A model generated the notes under the pieces. It had not been told where the DNA came from. It was given only the letters and a program-made list of their open reading frames with translations, and searched no databases. From Amia ocellicauda (lineage: Eukaryota > Chordata > Actinopteri > Amiiformes > Amiidae), in assembly GCF_036373705.1 (NCBI RefSeq), contig NC_089850.1:23605256-23669255 (forward strand): DNA of 64,000 bases, read 5' to 3'. Position 1 is the first letter of the stretch. Each line of letters begins with the position of its first letter. This document shows, in pieces, positions 32,772-44,109 of the stretch. The position numbers and the translations under genes were made by a program.

Positions 32772-33318
32772 AAATCAGACCAAATGCCAGGGATAAACAA
32801 ACAAAGCTTGTTATGTAGTAGTAGTAGAAGCAATCAAAATTCAAGATCTTGTTCCCGAACAGGGTACCACCAAACCCCCGTAACCCAGTAAACAAACCCT
32901 CCCTACCCACGAGCAAATCCCAAAAGGAGAAAAGGACCCCTAAATGGAGATCCCTTCTGAAGAACCCAGTCTTGATGCACAGATGATAACATGTATTTAT
33001 TTAACATGCCAGGCCTGCGAGGTGTTATCTTGAGGTCAGATTTCTGACCCTTGACCCAAATTGGCATAGACCCATAGTTCACGGTAGTCTTCCTCGTGAG
33101 AGGTGTGGGATCCAAAGAACAGATGTCTTCCTTTGATATATTGGGAAAGGTCCGATCCCACAAATCGTATTTTAACAACTGTCAATCAATCATTAACAAA
33201 GACAGTTCCTGCCAATCTGGGGAAGCAATTTAAGTCCAAAAACAGACTTTTAACAAACAGCTGTGAGCCCTCTCTCTCTCTGCAGTTTGATCCTTTTATT
33301 ATTGACAGGAATGTGTAG

Positions 33319-34150
33319 GGCTCTCTCATGGAAATTGCAGTGGCCACCTACAATTTCCTGGAGCTTTACAGTGCATCTCAAATTTACAGTGCATCCTGCC
33401 CCAGGTCATAAAGGTCAATCCCCAGTTACTACCTACATAATACATACATTTTGTTGCTTCTAAGAGAATACAGCAAAATGTTATTTTTACAAATTCAGTT
33501 TACATATATTTCTGTTGAATTTGAATTTTGATTTATAAACATTGTACATTTTACAAATCTTAAGAGAAGGGCAATGGACTTATTCTTACTTCATGGCTTT
33601 TATTCTATTCATTTGAATAATTTGACATCTCCACCAAAAGTACATGATAACTTAAACTATCAATACAAGAATATATGCTACTGCGGACGTCATTTGAGCT
33701 GTTTCACAATGTTTTATAGATCCCTATAATCAGGAAAGCATGTCTCCACTGAGTCAACCATCACTTTGGCGTTGTGGACCTCAACATCAGTCTGTTCAAG
33801 ATGCCGTGTGGCTGTCTTTAAAGCCGCATCCTCGGCCTACTGTGTCTCAACAAGAACACCAGCGTCTTCTCCATATGCACCTCTGCCACTATGGGTCAAA
33901 CATCTGTTCCTTCAGGACGCAATTCATAATGTGCATATCTGCCATGTGGAATAAATCGGTCATCTGAAGACACAATGTGTGGTTCACACAACATCAGAGA
34001 CCCTCCTTATAAAAGGCATCTCTATCACATGGACAGTAGTTGACACTCACACAAATCTATTGTTTCCAGTATAAGGACAATTCAAAATAATAATGATCTT
34101 GATTCCAATTAATCACAAATTATTTCAGTATAGCACTCAGCTGTCGTCAA
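33319..34150 (+). repeat. Dispersed repeat A, copy 2
   Basis: Reverse-complement partner of 19709-20572. It carries the conserved TATAAAA motif at about 34008-34014. It lies between the two head-to-head L1 copies. The short open frames here are not conserved in the other copy, so coding is unlikely. Confidence 0.8.
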
Positions 34151-34525
34151 CATATCTCCTGTGTTTACTGAATCAATTTTACTTCCTAGTGTAAATACTG
34201 TTTTTGTGTGGAGCTGTCAAACCTTCAAAACAATGTGCATATCTCTTTCCTTATTATCTAACTTAAATATCTGAGACCATTTTCATAATTATTACAGCAG
34301 CTCCTTCAACAACATAGTTAATAGTTATTAGGTAAATGATGGCAGTTATTAATCTTTGTTTTTCAATTCATTTTTTACCAATAAAAGAGTCACGTGACCT
34401 GCTGGAGTTATGGCTGCTTAGAGCTTTTTATCCATAACCCTCACCTTCACCTTTCAATATTTAAGTAAGGAAACTTACTCTTTCTATTCTTAACTTTTCC
34501 TTAAAATATTTCTATCCACCTTGGG

Positions 34526-35395
34526 ATGGCCCAGAATCAGAAAAAAAGGCTTTCCTCCCAGCTGGCATCTCCATCCAAGGAGGGAAAATGCTGCTCTCAG
34601 GGGCAGCTCGCCGCCATTGTCGAGGCTTGCATGCAGAAGAAAAGAAGTATTTTGAATCTCAGTTTAGTCGCCTGGTGGATATGTTTTGGATGCCAAGATA
34701 CAGGGAGAACTTGGCAATATCTCCCAAGACCTGAAAGACCTGAAGACAGATCTCTCTGGTATCCATGCCCGGGTCGATAAGAACACAAAGGCAATCTCTA
34801 CGTGCAATGGCAGAGTCGAGCAGCTGGAGGCCAGGCTAGCGGATCAAAAGGACAGAAACAGTCCAATCTCTGTATTGTGGGCTTGGAGGAGGGATCTGAG
34901 GGCTCGGATGCAGTGGCTTTTTTAAACAAATCCCATCCTTTGTGGTTTCCGTCTCTGGTTGGTAGTAAAGTTGAAATAGGCCCACCGCATTTACAGCGAA
35001 TGGTCAAAATCAAGCGACAGGCCAAGGACCCTAATTTTCAACCTCCTGCGCTACTCAGATTAGCAATCTATCCTGCAAGCGGCAAGGAAGAATCCACTGT
35101 CTATCTCGGGTAAAGATGTTAAATTCTTTACTGATTATAGCAACTACATCGCCCAACTTCGCAAGGGATTCTCTGAAGAGATTGGTTGGGCTCGCTCTCA
35201 AAGTATGCAAGCTTTCCTGCTTTATCCAGCCACACTTAAAATCATCCACAACTCCGAAGCGCACCTGTTTAAAACACCTGCAGACACCACGGAGTTCCTG
35301 TCCGCGCTGGGGGTTTCTGGTCCGGTCCGAGCTCGAAGTCACTCTCCTCTTCCCGAGAAAATGGATACTGGCAGAAAACCGACCGCCGTAGCGTG
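34526..35395 (+). pseudogene. L1/Tx1-like ORF1 (RNA-binding protein)
   Basis: An ATG at 34526 starts a short basic N-terminus. In another frame follows a coiled-coil heptad region (DLKDLKTDLSGIHARVDKN, about 34700-34850), then an RRM-like part (NLCIVGLEEGSEGSDAVAFL, 34880-34930) and a C-terminal domain (FLLYPATLKIIHNSEAHLF, 35210-35270). This is the order of L1-type ORF1, which coats LINE RNA. At least three frameshifts break it. Confidence 0.75.
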
Positions 35396-35669
35396 AAGTT
35401 GGAGTAGTTGGAGTAGATCTGACTGGGACTTGATTTTTACTGAAGTACTCTTTTCATTATTTTCTTTTAATTTTCTTCTTTAGTCATTTATGTTTTTGTT
35501 TTTGTGTGGTATATTTTAATATTGAGGATATTGCACCATTCTCTGCAGGGTTTTTTTTTGCACCTGAAGTACTTGCGTTGTAATGTACATCAGTAATTGG
35601 AACTAAACTGCCCTGTTTAGCAGGGCTGTCCATTTGTTTGATCAGTGCTGAGATCAATACAATGTTTAC

Positions 35670-35704
<35 letters not shown>

Positions 35705-36247
35705 TATATATGTACAATATATCTGTGTGTATTTTTTTACGTATCTTTAGATATGTACAATGTTTTCTATAGTAAGGGTTTTCACTATCTTATTTACATG
35801 TAATGGTTATTCAATGCCATTATTATTTTTATTTCTACTAGAATGTATGGGAAGGGGTGGGTGGGGGCATGGAAGGATGGAGTTCTTTTTGCCTGAATCC
35901 TTCAGGGTCACGGATCTCACATTTTTGGGTGGGGGGTTCGGGATTTTATTTTTTCCAGCACCATATTCAGAGCATTCTGGGATGGCATTACGATACATAT
36001 TTTTCCTGTTTTTCTTTTTTGCTTCTTGTCGGGTGGGTAAATGGTGGCAGTTAGGGTGGGTTGGGTGAGATGGATTTTGGTAATCTATCTACCGTTTTAT
36101 TTTGCCGATTCAAGTTTAATTTTTTTGAGCTACACCATTCGTATCTGATCACGAGGGTTGGTGTCACAGTGCCGTCAACTATTGTAGTATTATTTGTCAG
36201 ATATCTTAGTCATTTGTTTCTGATCTGTGTGATTGTTTTCGATTCCA

Positions 36248-39079
36248 ATGACTGATGTTACACTCCTGTCTTTAAACGAACGGGGGCTTAATTCTCCTAA
36301 CAAGCATACACGGTGTTTGGATTTTCTTCTAAGGAAATGTGTAGATGTTGCATTTATTCAAGAAGCGCATCTTAGAAAATCTGATGTACCTAGATTCGCT
36401 AACAAACATTATGTTGTGGCCGCAGCATTTGCTGTTTCCAAATCTAATGGTTCATTGATAGTATTGCGACGCAGCTTGCAGGCAACGGTGCTGGAATTTG
36501 CAGGGAACTCAGGATGGTAGAGTGTCATGTCTGAAGACGGTTATCTCGGGAAAGAAAATTGCATTCATATCAGTCTATGCACCTACGATATTTGACCCCA
36601 GTCAAAGAACTGGAAACCAAACTAGCATTGTTGGAGCACAGTCAACAGTCTTCTTTTTCAGATACTACTGCGTGTGAACTTGACATTGTTAGAAGTGAAC
36701 TTCTTGTGTTGCTATGACTGAGGGCAGAATGTATGATTCACAGGGCTAGGCAGAACTATTACTTCAATGGTTCTAAACCTAGTCATCTCTTAGCTCTTAG
36801 ACTTCGCAGTAATGAACGTTTTGCGGATATATTGTCTATTAAGTCAAAGCAGAGTAAATCCTTAACTGACCCCATTCAAATTAATTCTGAATTTCGCTCT
36901 TTTTATTCTACATTGTACAGTTCTGATGTCCTCAGTGATATTTATATATATAAGTTTTTACATTTTCTTCAAGACCTCAGACTGCCACGTCTCTCTTCTG
37001 AGGAGTCAGCTGCACTTGGTGCACCCGTTTCTCTAGATGAGCTAAAGGAGGCACTATAGAGCATGAGGACAGGCAAATCGCCGGGTTATGATGGAATTCC
37101 CCTTGAGTTTTTTCTGACTTTTTGGGATATGTTAGGACCTCTTTTGTTGGAAAAGATTCAAGCTGCTATTGAGAAGTGTTCATTTCGTAGGGATGTTAAT
37201 TCAGCTATTATATTCTTACTGTTGAAAAAGGGTAAAGGTCCCACTAATTGTGCAAGTTATCGCCCTCTTTCATCAATGAATTCCGATGTCAAGCTGTTTG
37301 CTAAAGTCCTGTCTCATCATCTTGAAACCTATATGACTAAACTTGTCCATCAGACTGGCTTTATCAAGACATGGCTGGCGTCTGATAATGTCCGTCGGCT
37401 GCTCCACATAATTCATGCAGCTAAGGATGTCGACACCCCATGTGCTGTCCTCTCGCTGGACGCTGAGAAGGCTTTTGATCGTTTGGATTGGAGATATTTG
37501 TGGTCAGTGTTGGATTATATGGGGTTGGGGTCAGATTTTATTGATATGATTAAAATTGTATATGCCAACCCCTCTGCTATGGTACTCACGGGCGGTAGGT
37601 GTTCTCCCCAGTTCCCTATCTCCAGAGGTACCCATCAAGGATGTCCGCTGTCCCCACTCTTGTTTGCCCTGTCACTTGAACCACTTGCTCAGGCTGTTCA
37701 TCAGTCTTTATCTATTTCTCCCATTAGTATCAATAATACTCATCATCATATTTCACTATATGCTGACGATTTGTTGTTGTTTATTGATAAGGCCCCTGAA
37801 TCAATTCCCCATCTATTAGCTATTTTTGATATGTTTGGTTTGTTCTCGGGTTATAAAATTAATTGGTCGTAATCTGCATTGATGCCCCTGAATGTTGGGA
37901 TGAGGGATTTAATTCTGCCTTCAAATATGCCAGTAGTTAACAATTTTAAGTATCTTGGTGTAGACATTTACCCCTCATTCTATAATTTCAAATAATTTCA
38001 ATAAAATCTTTAAACATACTGAGACTGATTTAAACAAATGGGCACATCTTCCCAACTCGTTGCAAGCTCGTATTTCCACGCATACATTTTTTTAGTTCTA
38101 TGATGCCTCTTTCCCCTCATGTTGGTTATTGGGACAAACTTCATGCTCTGATTTCTTTTGGAAAAGGAAGTGTCCCCATATAAAATTTTCTATACTTCAG
38201 CGTGAGAAATCCACAAGAGGTCTTTTGTTTTACGGCCTTGTGCAGCCTGGCTAATTCCCAATGCATGCGTGTCATGGCAACCAATTGAAGTTTAGTATTC
38301 CCACAGAAGCTTCAAGATTTGATTCACTCGGCTGTACCTTTGAAGCATTGTAAATTACGCTTAGGCCCTATAATCTATTACCTTATTACTGTTTGGTGCT
38401 TGGTTAAAAAACATACCAAACTCAGACCTAAATGGCACTTTCACTCCCCTATATTTCATAATTATGTGCTTCTGACTGATGGCCATCCTTTCTCCTTCCC
38501 ACAATGGAAAGACAGGGGCATTTATATTCTTGCTGATGTTTTTGGGGATAATTGCCTCCGTACGTTTAAAGATTTAAAATTGCAATATGATTTGCCAGGT
38601 ACCTCTTTTTTTTTTTTATCTGCGTCTGTGTTCTGCAATGCGTGCCTATGGGGTGCCCTGGGGGACAGATCTACCTTTGCATACACTACACACTATGCTG
38701 GACAGGAGGGATAAAACAATGGGTTTGGTTTCCTCTCTCTACTCTCTTATTTTGAAAGATTCCTACAAGCCTTTGGTGATACATAGTATTTGGAATAAAG
38801 ATCTGTCTCTTGATGGGGATGACATTTCTTGGGGTGCTGTATGGAACGATTTGAGATTTGCCTTCAAAAACCCCAATCATCATTTACTTAACTCCTCGGA
38901 AATGTTTTTTGATGAAGCTTGTATCAACCCCTATGTGTGACCTCTGCTCTCAGGGTGCCGTGGGCACTGTATTACATATGTTATGGGATTGTACTGATTT
39001 TGGACCCAGATTGCTTCAACCTTATCCACTATTCTTGGGAAAGAGATTCCTTATTCTCCTAGAGTTATCTTTCAAGCAC
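36248..39079 (+). pseudogene. L1/Tx1-like ORF2
   Basis: Endonuclease start MTDVTLLSLNERGLNSPNKH (36248-36520), then a deletion to the linker (36600-37059), then a long RT frame (37063-37872). This frame has [42 protein letters not shown] and the catalytic YADD in LYADDLLLF (about 37760). The C-terminal region in several frames runs to 39079 with CDLCSQGAVGTVLHMLWDC. A TAG at 37057-37059 separates linker and RT. It is inactive, though the RT core itself reads open for about 270 codons. Confidence 0.9.
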
Positions 39080-39365
39080 TGCCCAAGGGGGAGGGGTTTC
39101 TGCGCACTTCCGCGGGAACCCGATCGAAAAGTCACTCTATCAAAGCTGCCATTGGCCCCTGTGCTCGTCACTAAGAACAGGTCCCTTCCCACTCCCTGTT
39201 CTATAAAACGTGACGTCAGCGCAGGTTCGTCCTCTTTTGCCTCTTCGCTTGACTCAGGAACGTAAGCTCTCTGTGTCTGTGTTTGTAATAAACATTCAAA
39301 CTGCGTATTTCGGCTGGCTGGCTCACTTCATAGTGTTGTTCACCACCATTTTCGCTACACATAAT
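39080..39365 (+). promoter_or_regulatory. LTR-like segment with TATA, CRE and poly(A) signal
   Basis: TATAAAA at 39202-39208, a perfect CRE TGACGTCA at 39211-39218, and AATAAA at 39287-39292 about 80 bases later are arranged as in the U3-R-U5 of a retroviral LTR. The segment starts TG near 39080 and ends near a CA at about 39360, but no target duplication or second LTR was found. It could instead be part of the 5' region of the DIRS element. Confidence 0.45.
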
Positions 39366-40161
39366 TTCTGTCTTGTGTGTGTTTAGTTATTATTGATAGC
39401 TAATCCCGATTCTGTCCCGTCCGCGCACCGGAGGTCCGGCTGCACTTTCGGTTTCAGTTTCGTTCACAAGAAGAGCCTTTTAAAAATAATAGTCATGATT
39501 ATATAGTGCTATATATATTCCGACTGCTTGCTGTGTTGGTTTTTTGTCCACAGGGCTTTTTCCTCCACAGCAGGAGCGCTAGCAGCGGCAGTAAAATCCG
39601 TGGCCCGGCTGCCGGCTGGAGCCGCGGTGTGTCGTAAGAGATCTCACCCGCGTGAGGTGCACCTCCGCCGGCTTGCACCCGCACTACAGCACGCTACTGC
39701 GGCTGTAGGAGATCTCGCTCTCTCGGTTCGCCGAGAACGAGCACTGCTAGCCCTCCCGGTCCGTGCGTGCATGCCTCGGTTTTAGATCCCGCTACGGCTG
39801 GTGGTCGACTACCCTCGGCCCCGCGGATCTCAGACTCTGCGTCACCCAGTGTCCCCGGAAACCCCGGCACACACGGTGTGGTTAAGCCTACGGGCCTACG
39901 CGGCGCTTGTATTCCAGCACCTAGTGTTGGCTATACACAGTGTTCAGTCCGCAACAGCAAGGTTGCGTGTGGTTGGTGTTGCAGCGCCCCCGTGTATATA
40001 AACATTTCCGGGTGGAGACGCACTTACAGCGGCGGGCCCGCTAGGCACTCCACTTGTTGCAGAGGTGTTCCAGTTGTTGTGTGCCCGAGCGGTGCAAACA
40101 CTGATCGGCGCCTCTGCTGCACGTTTCCCTGTGCACGCGCGTGTGCACTCGGCGCTCAGCG

Positions 40162-41300
40162 ATGAGCTCCTCTCGCCCCCGCCACTGTGCCGCTTGCGGC
40201 CACCGCACCTTGCCCGCCTGGAGTGGGGAAGTCTTATGCCCCGTCTGTCTGGGCACTGACAGCGGGCACGATTTGGCTGCGACTTCCAGGTCCGCTACGG
40301 CACAACCGGAAGTCCGCCATCTTACCGGGCGCCGCCACACTCGCCGCCGCGCCTGGCGACTCCCCACTCTGGCGAGTGACGGGGGGGACTCGGGGGGGAC
40401 TCGGGGGGGCCTCGGGGGCGCTGGATCTCCGCCTCTCCTCGAGCCCCCCCGCCCCCTCCTCCAGGGCTGCAGGAGTAGAGACAGCCGCGCACCCTGTGCC
40501 TGCGTCTCCTCCTGCCCTCGCTGCTACGCTGGCTGCCACTTCCGCACCTGCCGCTTCCGCACCTGCCACGGCAGCCACGCCCCCCCTGCCTGAAGTGCCC
40601 ACGGTGCGCGCCGCTGTGGCCTCGTGCCCCCCACGCGTGTGCACGTGAACGACAAGGAAGAGCTGTGGAGCGACGCCCTCAGACTCCCTCCCTCCCCCTC
40701 TTCCGAGTCTTTGCTGGCTTCCTCTCCGCCGCGTTGTCGGCGAAGGAGGTCAGGCTCAGCGGCCAGGGAGCGCGATGAGGCCATCCTTGCTCTCAATAGC
40801 AGGATGGACCAAATCTGCGCACTCTGATCCTGCCCCGCCGCGCTCCAGGTTTGAGAGGGGTCAGCGCGCGCAGCGGCCCACACGAGCCCTCCCGCTGCTG
40901 CCTGACCTCCTTGATGAGCTGAGGGCCACCTGGGATCATCCGGCAACAGCCCCCACCCTAGCCCCACCCTAGCCCCACCCTCAGGCTCAGCAACGCAGGC
41001 CGTCTGCGGCAGCTCGCCGGTGGGGAGGCCCCCCGACCACAGCTCCCAGGTCACAGCCCCGCCCACCTGCCGATCTCTGCCAGCGTCTCACTGGCAGGCA
41101 GGCGCCCCCCCAGGCTCGCCACCCTGGCCCCCGGCGGCCCAGGGCAGCTTGTGGTAGGAGGGGACCCGGCCCAACCCCGCCTCCTCCACCACCCGAGCCC
41201 CGTCCCTGAGGCGTTCCAGCAGCCTCTGGCCCACCTTTACACCCCCCAGCAACTCTCCAATTGGCAACATTGAACCCAAGACTCTTGGGTGCTCCAAATT
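40162..41300 (+). pseudogene. DIRS gag-like ORF1
   Basis: An ATG at 40162 starts MSSSRPRHCAACGHRT with two CxxC pairs (residues 9/12 and 26/29), a zinc-ribbon-like N-terminus typical of DIRS gag. It continues as Pro/Ala/Ser-rich sequence and then, in another frame, as a charged region near 40640-40830 (NDKEELWSDALRLPPSPSSE and ERDEAILALNSRMDQI). Two or more frameshifts occur. Long antisense frames here reflect high GC and not genes. Confidence 0.6.
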
Positions 41301-41307
41301 ATATCAG

Positions 41308-43073
41308 TTGGCTACCTTCCAGGGTGTGGTGTGGACGCGAGTGAGGGACCCGTTGCAGTGTGCAGCGCTTCGCGTCGAAATCGCCACTCTCCTGGAGAAA
41401 CGAGCAATCCGCAAAGTGCCCCTGCCGGGGCAGCACGAGGGATTTTATTCCCCATACTTCCTTGTGCCCATGAAAGATGGCGGTTTCCGCCCCATATTGG
41501 ATCTGAGGCGCCTGAACCGCCACCTCAAGGTGCTGCGCTTCAAGATGCTCAACCTGCGCACCATGTCCCAGGCCATCAAGCCCGGAGACTGGTTCACCAC
41601 GGTGAATCTGAAAGATGCTTACTTTCACATCCCCATTGCGCAGGTGCACAGGAAGTTTCTCCGCTTCGCCTTTGAGGGCCGAGCATTCGAGTTTGCTGTT
41701 CTCTCCTTCGGCTTGTCGCTAGCGCCACGCACTTTTTCCAAGTGCATGAACGTCGTGCTAGCCCCCTTGCGTTGGGTCCGCGTTCTCAATTATCTAGACG
41801 ACTGGCTGGTTTGTACTCACTCGAGGGAAAAGGTTCGGATTCACACGGACCTGATTTTAGGCCGCCTCTCCGAATTGGGCCTTCGGGTCAATCGAGAGAA
41901 GAGCCGCCTGACGCCAACTCAGCAGGCACAGTTCCTCGGACTGTGCCTCGATTCCATTGCCATGCTCGCCATGCTGGCACCAGAGAGTGTTGCCTCAATA
42001 CACACGTGTCTCTCCCTCTTCCGACTGAGAGCTCGTGTCAGGGTGTCCCTTTGCCAGAGGCTGCTGGGCCTCCTAGCGGCTGCATCACAGACCCTCCCCC
42101 TCGGCCTCCTCCAGTTGAGGCCATTGCAGTGGTGGTTCAGGTCTCTCAGGATGCACCCTCGCCGCGATCGAGCACGCCGAGTCACAGTCAATCCGGCGTG
42201 CTGGAAGGCACTCCGTTGGTGGTGGAGCCCTCACAATTTGACCCTTGGTGTGCCCCTGGGCCCAGTTTACCACCGAGCAGTCAAGATGACAGACGCCTCC
42301 AAGCAGGGCTGGGGAGCAGTCTGCGACAGACGTGGAGTCCGAGGCAGGTGGACGGAGCCAGCACGGGCCCTCCATATCAACATCCTGGAGTTACAAGCAG
42401 TACTCCTTGGACTGTCTCATTTCCTGCCAGTCCTGCGGGACAGACACGTGCTAGTCCGGACAGACAACACAGCGGTGGTTGCCTATATCAACAGGCAAGG
42501 AGGTCTCCGGTCGCGCAGACTGTACTAGCACGCCGTCTGCTTCTGTGGGCGCAACCACGGTTCCACTCCATCAGAGCAGTTCACCTCTCAGGCCTGTCCA
42601 ACATGGCGGTGGACCTCCTCTCTCGGGGAGGCCCCCCGGTCTCAGAATGGCGCCTCCACCCGCTTGTTGTACAACAACTGTGGAGCCGGTTCGGCAGGGC
42701 GGACGTGGATCTCTTTGCCTCGGCAGAGTCCACACACTGCCCACTATGGTTCTCCGTCCAAGACTGCTCAGGAACCCTGGGGATCGACGTGCTAGCTCAC
42801 AAGTGGCCGTGCGGTCTCCTTTACGCGTTCCCACCGTTCCCCCTTCTCGCGGTGGTCCTGGAAAAGGTTAGGAGAGAACGAGGGACAGTTCTGCTGGTAG
42901 CCCCGCGGTGGCTTCGCAGATTGTGGTTCGTGGACCTGATCGCCCTCCTCCACGGAGAGCCTTGGCAGCCACCAGTGAGAGCAGACTTGTTGTCCCAGGT
43001 GCAGGGCAGGCTTTGGCACCCAAATCTGGGCCTCCTCCAGCTCTGGGCCTGGCCCCCGAGTGGGAGCGATTGA
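41308..43073 (+). pseudogene. DIRS reverse transcriptase-RNase H
   Basis: A 406-codon frame (41308-42528) has RT motifs FRPILDLRRLNRHL, TVNLKDAYFHIPI, FEFAVLSFGLSLAPRTF and the active-site YLDD (41791-41802), then RNase H with TDASKQGWGAV, ILELQAVLLGL and RTDNTAVVAYINRQGG. A frameshift near 42500 moves to the frame ending at 43073, with LARRLLLWAQPRFHS, HLSGLSNMAVDLLSR and a DIRS-typical C-terminal extension (DVDLFASAESTHCPLWFS). Nearly complete, with a single obvious break. Confidence 0.9.
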
Positions 43074-44109
43074 TTGCCTGGGGTCTGTCAGACGCGGTAG
43101 TTGCCAGTATTCAGTCGGCGAGAGCTCCCTCTACGAGGTCGCAGTATTCCTACCGCTGGCGGACGTTTAGCACCTGGTGCCAAGACGGCGGTCAAGACCC
43201 AATTAATTGCCCCATCAGGGTCATATTGCAATTTCTACAAGAGCTGTTGGACCAGGGCAAGTCCCCATCCAGGCTCAAAGTGTATCTGGCGGCCATCTCC
43301 ACATCTCTCACGTTCTGATTGATGGCGAGCCTCCTGGGTCTCATTTTCTGGCTGTGCAGTTTCTAAAGGGAGCTCGACGGCTACGGCATCCTCGAACCCT
43401 TTCACTGCCCGCATGGCGCCTTGATGTAGTGCTGGACGCACTTTCCCAAGCCCCATTTGAGCCACTGAACTCAGCTGAGCTGAAGTTGGTGTCACTTAAG
43501 ACTGTGTTTTTGCCGGCAATCACCTCTGCAAAACGCGTGAGCGAGTTACATGCCCTGTCCATAAACCCATCGTGTGTCCGTTTTGCGGGAGATGGCTCAG
43601 GGTCACACTATGGCCTAACCCTTGCGTTCCTCCTGAAAGTGCTGTCTCCATTTAATGTCAACAGGCCTATTGAGTTGATGGCTTTTCATCCTCCTCCCTT
43701 CGCTTCAGAGCAAGAGAGTCGGCTTCACCTGCTCTGCCCTGTGCGGGCCCTCAGGTGCTATTTGGAACGCACTAAGGACATTCGGTGATCAGACCAACTG
43801 TTTGTGTCTTATGGAGCGCGGTCACAGGGCCAGGCGCTGTCAAAGCAGCGCCTCTCGCATTGGATTGTGGACACCATTACCATGGCTTACGAGTCTACCG
43901 GGGCCCCGGTGCCTGATCACCTGGTGGCCCACTCGACTCGAGGTGCTGCCACATTGTGGGCCCTTTTTCAAAGTACCCCCTTGGCAGACATTTGTGCGGC
44001 TGCAGGTTGGGCCTTGCCGCTTACATTTGCCCGGTTCTACAGATTGGATGCGACGGAACCAGTCCCTTCCATTGGGAACCCGGTGTTGGCTGCAGTCGAG
44101 CCCCAGTAG
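43055..44109 (+). pseudogene. DIRS tyrosine recombinase
   Basis: It inserts circular DIRS DNA by site-specific recombination. The N-terminal SAM-like core-binding domain (about 43060-43310) ends in a frameshift. The catalytic domain follows in another frame with Arg (43534-43536, SAKRVSEL), then His and Arg of HSTR (43930-43941) and the nucleophile Tyr (44038-44040, FARFYRL). So the R-H-R-Y set is present. A TGA at 43786-43788 interrupts the catalytic domain in the same frame. Two lesions make it inactive as read. Confidence 0.88.

Larger units (their letters stand above)
26590..32800 (-). mobile_element. L1/Tx1-like LINE copy 1 (ORF2 and 3' UTR)
   Basis: Read on -: endonuclease from 32771, interrupted by a piggyBac-like MITE (29747-32014), then linker, reverse transcriptase and C-terminal region down to about 27060, 3' UTR, and a T tract at 26591-26611 that represents the poly(A) tail. 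ORF1 is not visible, so the 5' end is truncated. It is closely related to copy 2 on + (34526-39080). Confidence 0.88.
34526..39079 (+). mobile_element. L1/Tx1-like LINE copy 2
   Basis: ORF1, an inter-ORF region with a (TTA)n tract at 35671-35702, and ORF2 on +. The 3' end is cut off near 39079, where LTR-like and DIRS sequence begins. It lies head to head with copy 1. The ORF2 endonuclease is mostly deleted (36520-36600). Confidence 0.88.

Noticed and set aside
33740..33967. 75-codon plus-strand frame in repeat A
   Set aside because: The equivalent frame in the other copy (19783-20028 on -) has a different end and frame changes, so it is not conserved as coding.
40234..40644. Long minus-strand open frame in GC-rich DNA
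   Set aside because: It is antisense to DIRS gag and its Ala/Gly/Arg-rich translation reflects high GC. No family resemblance.
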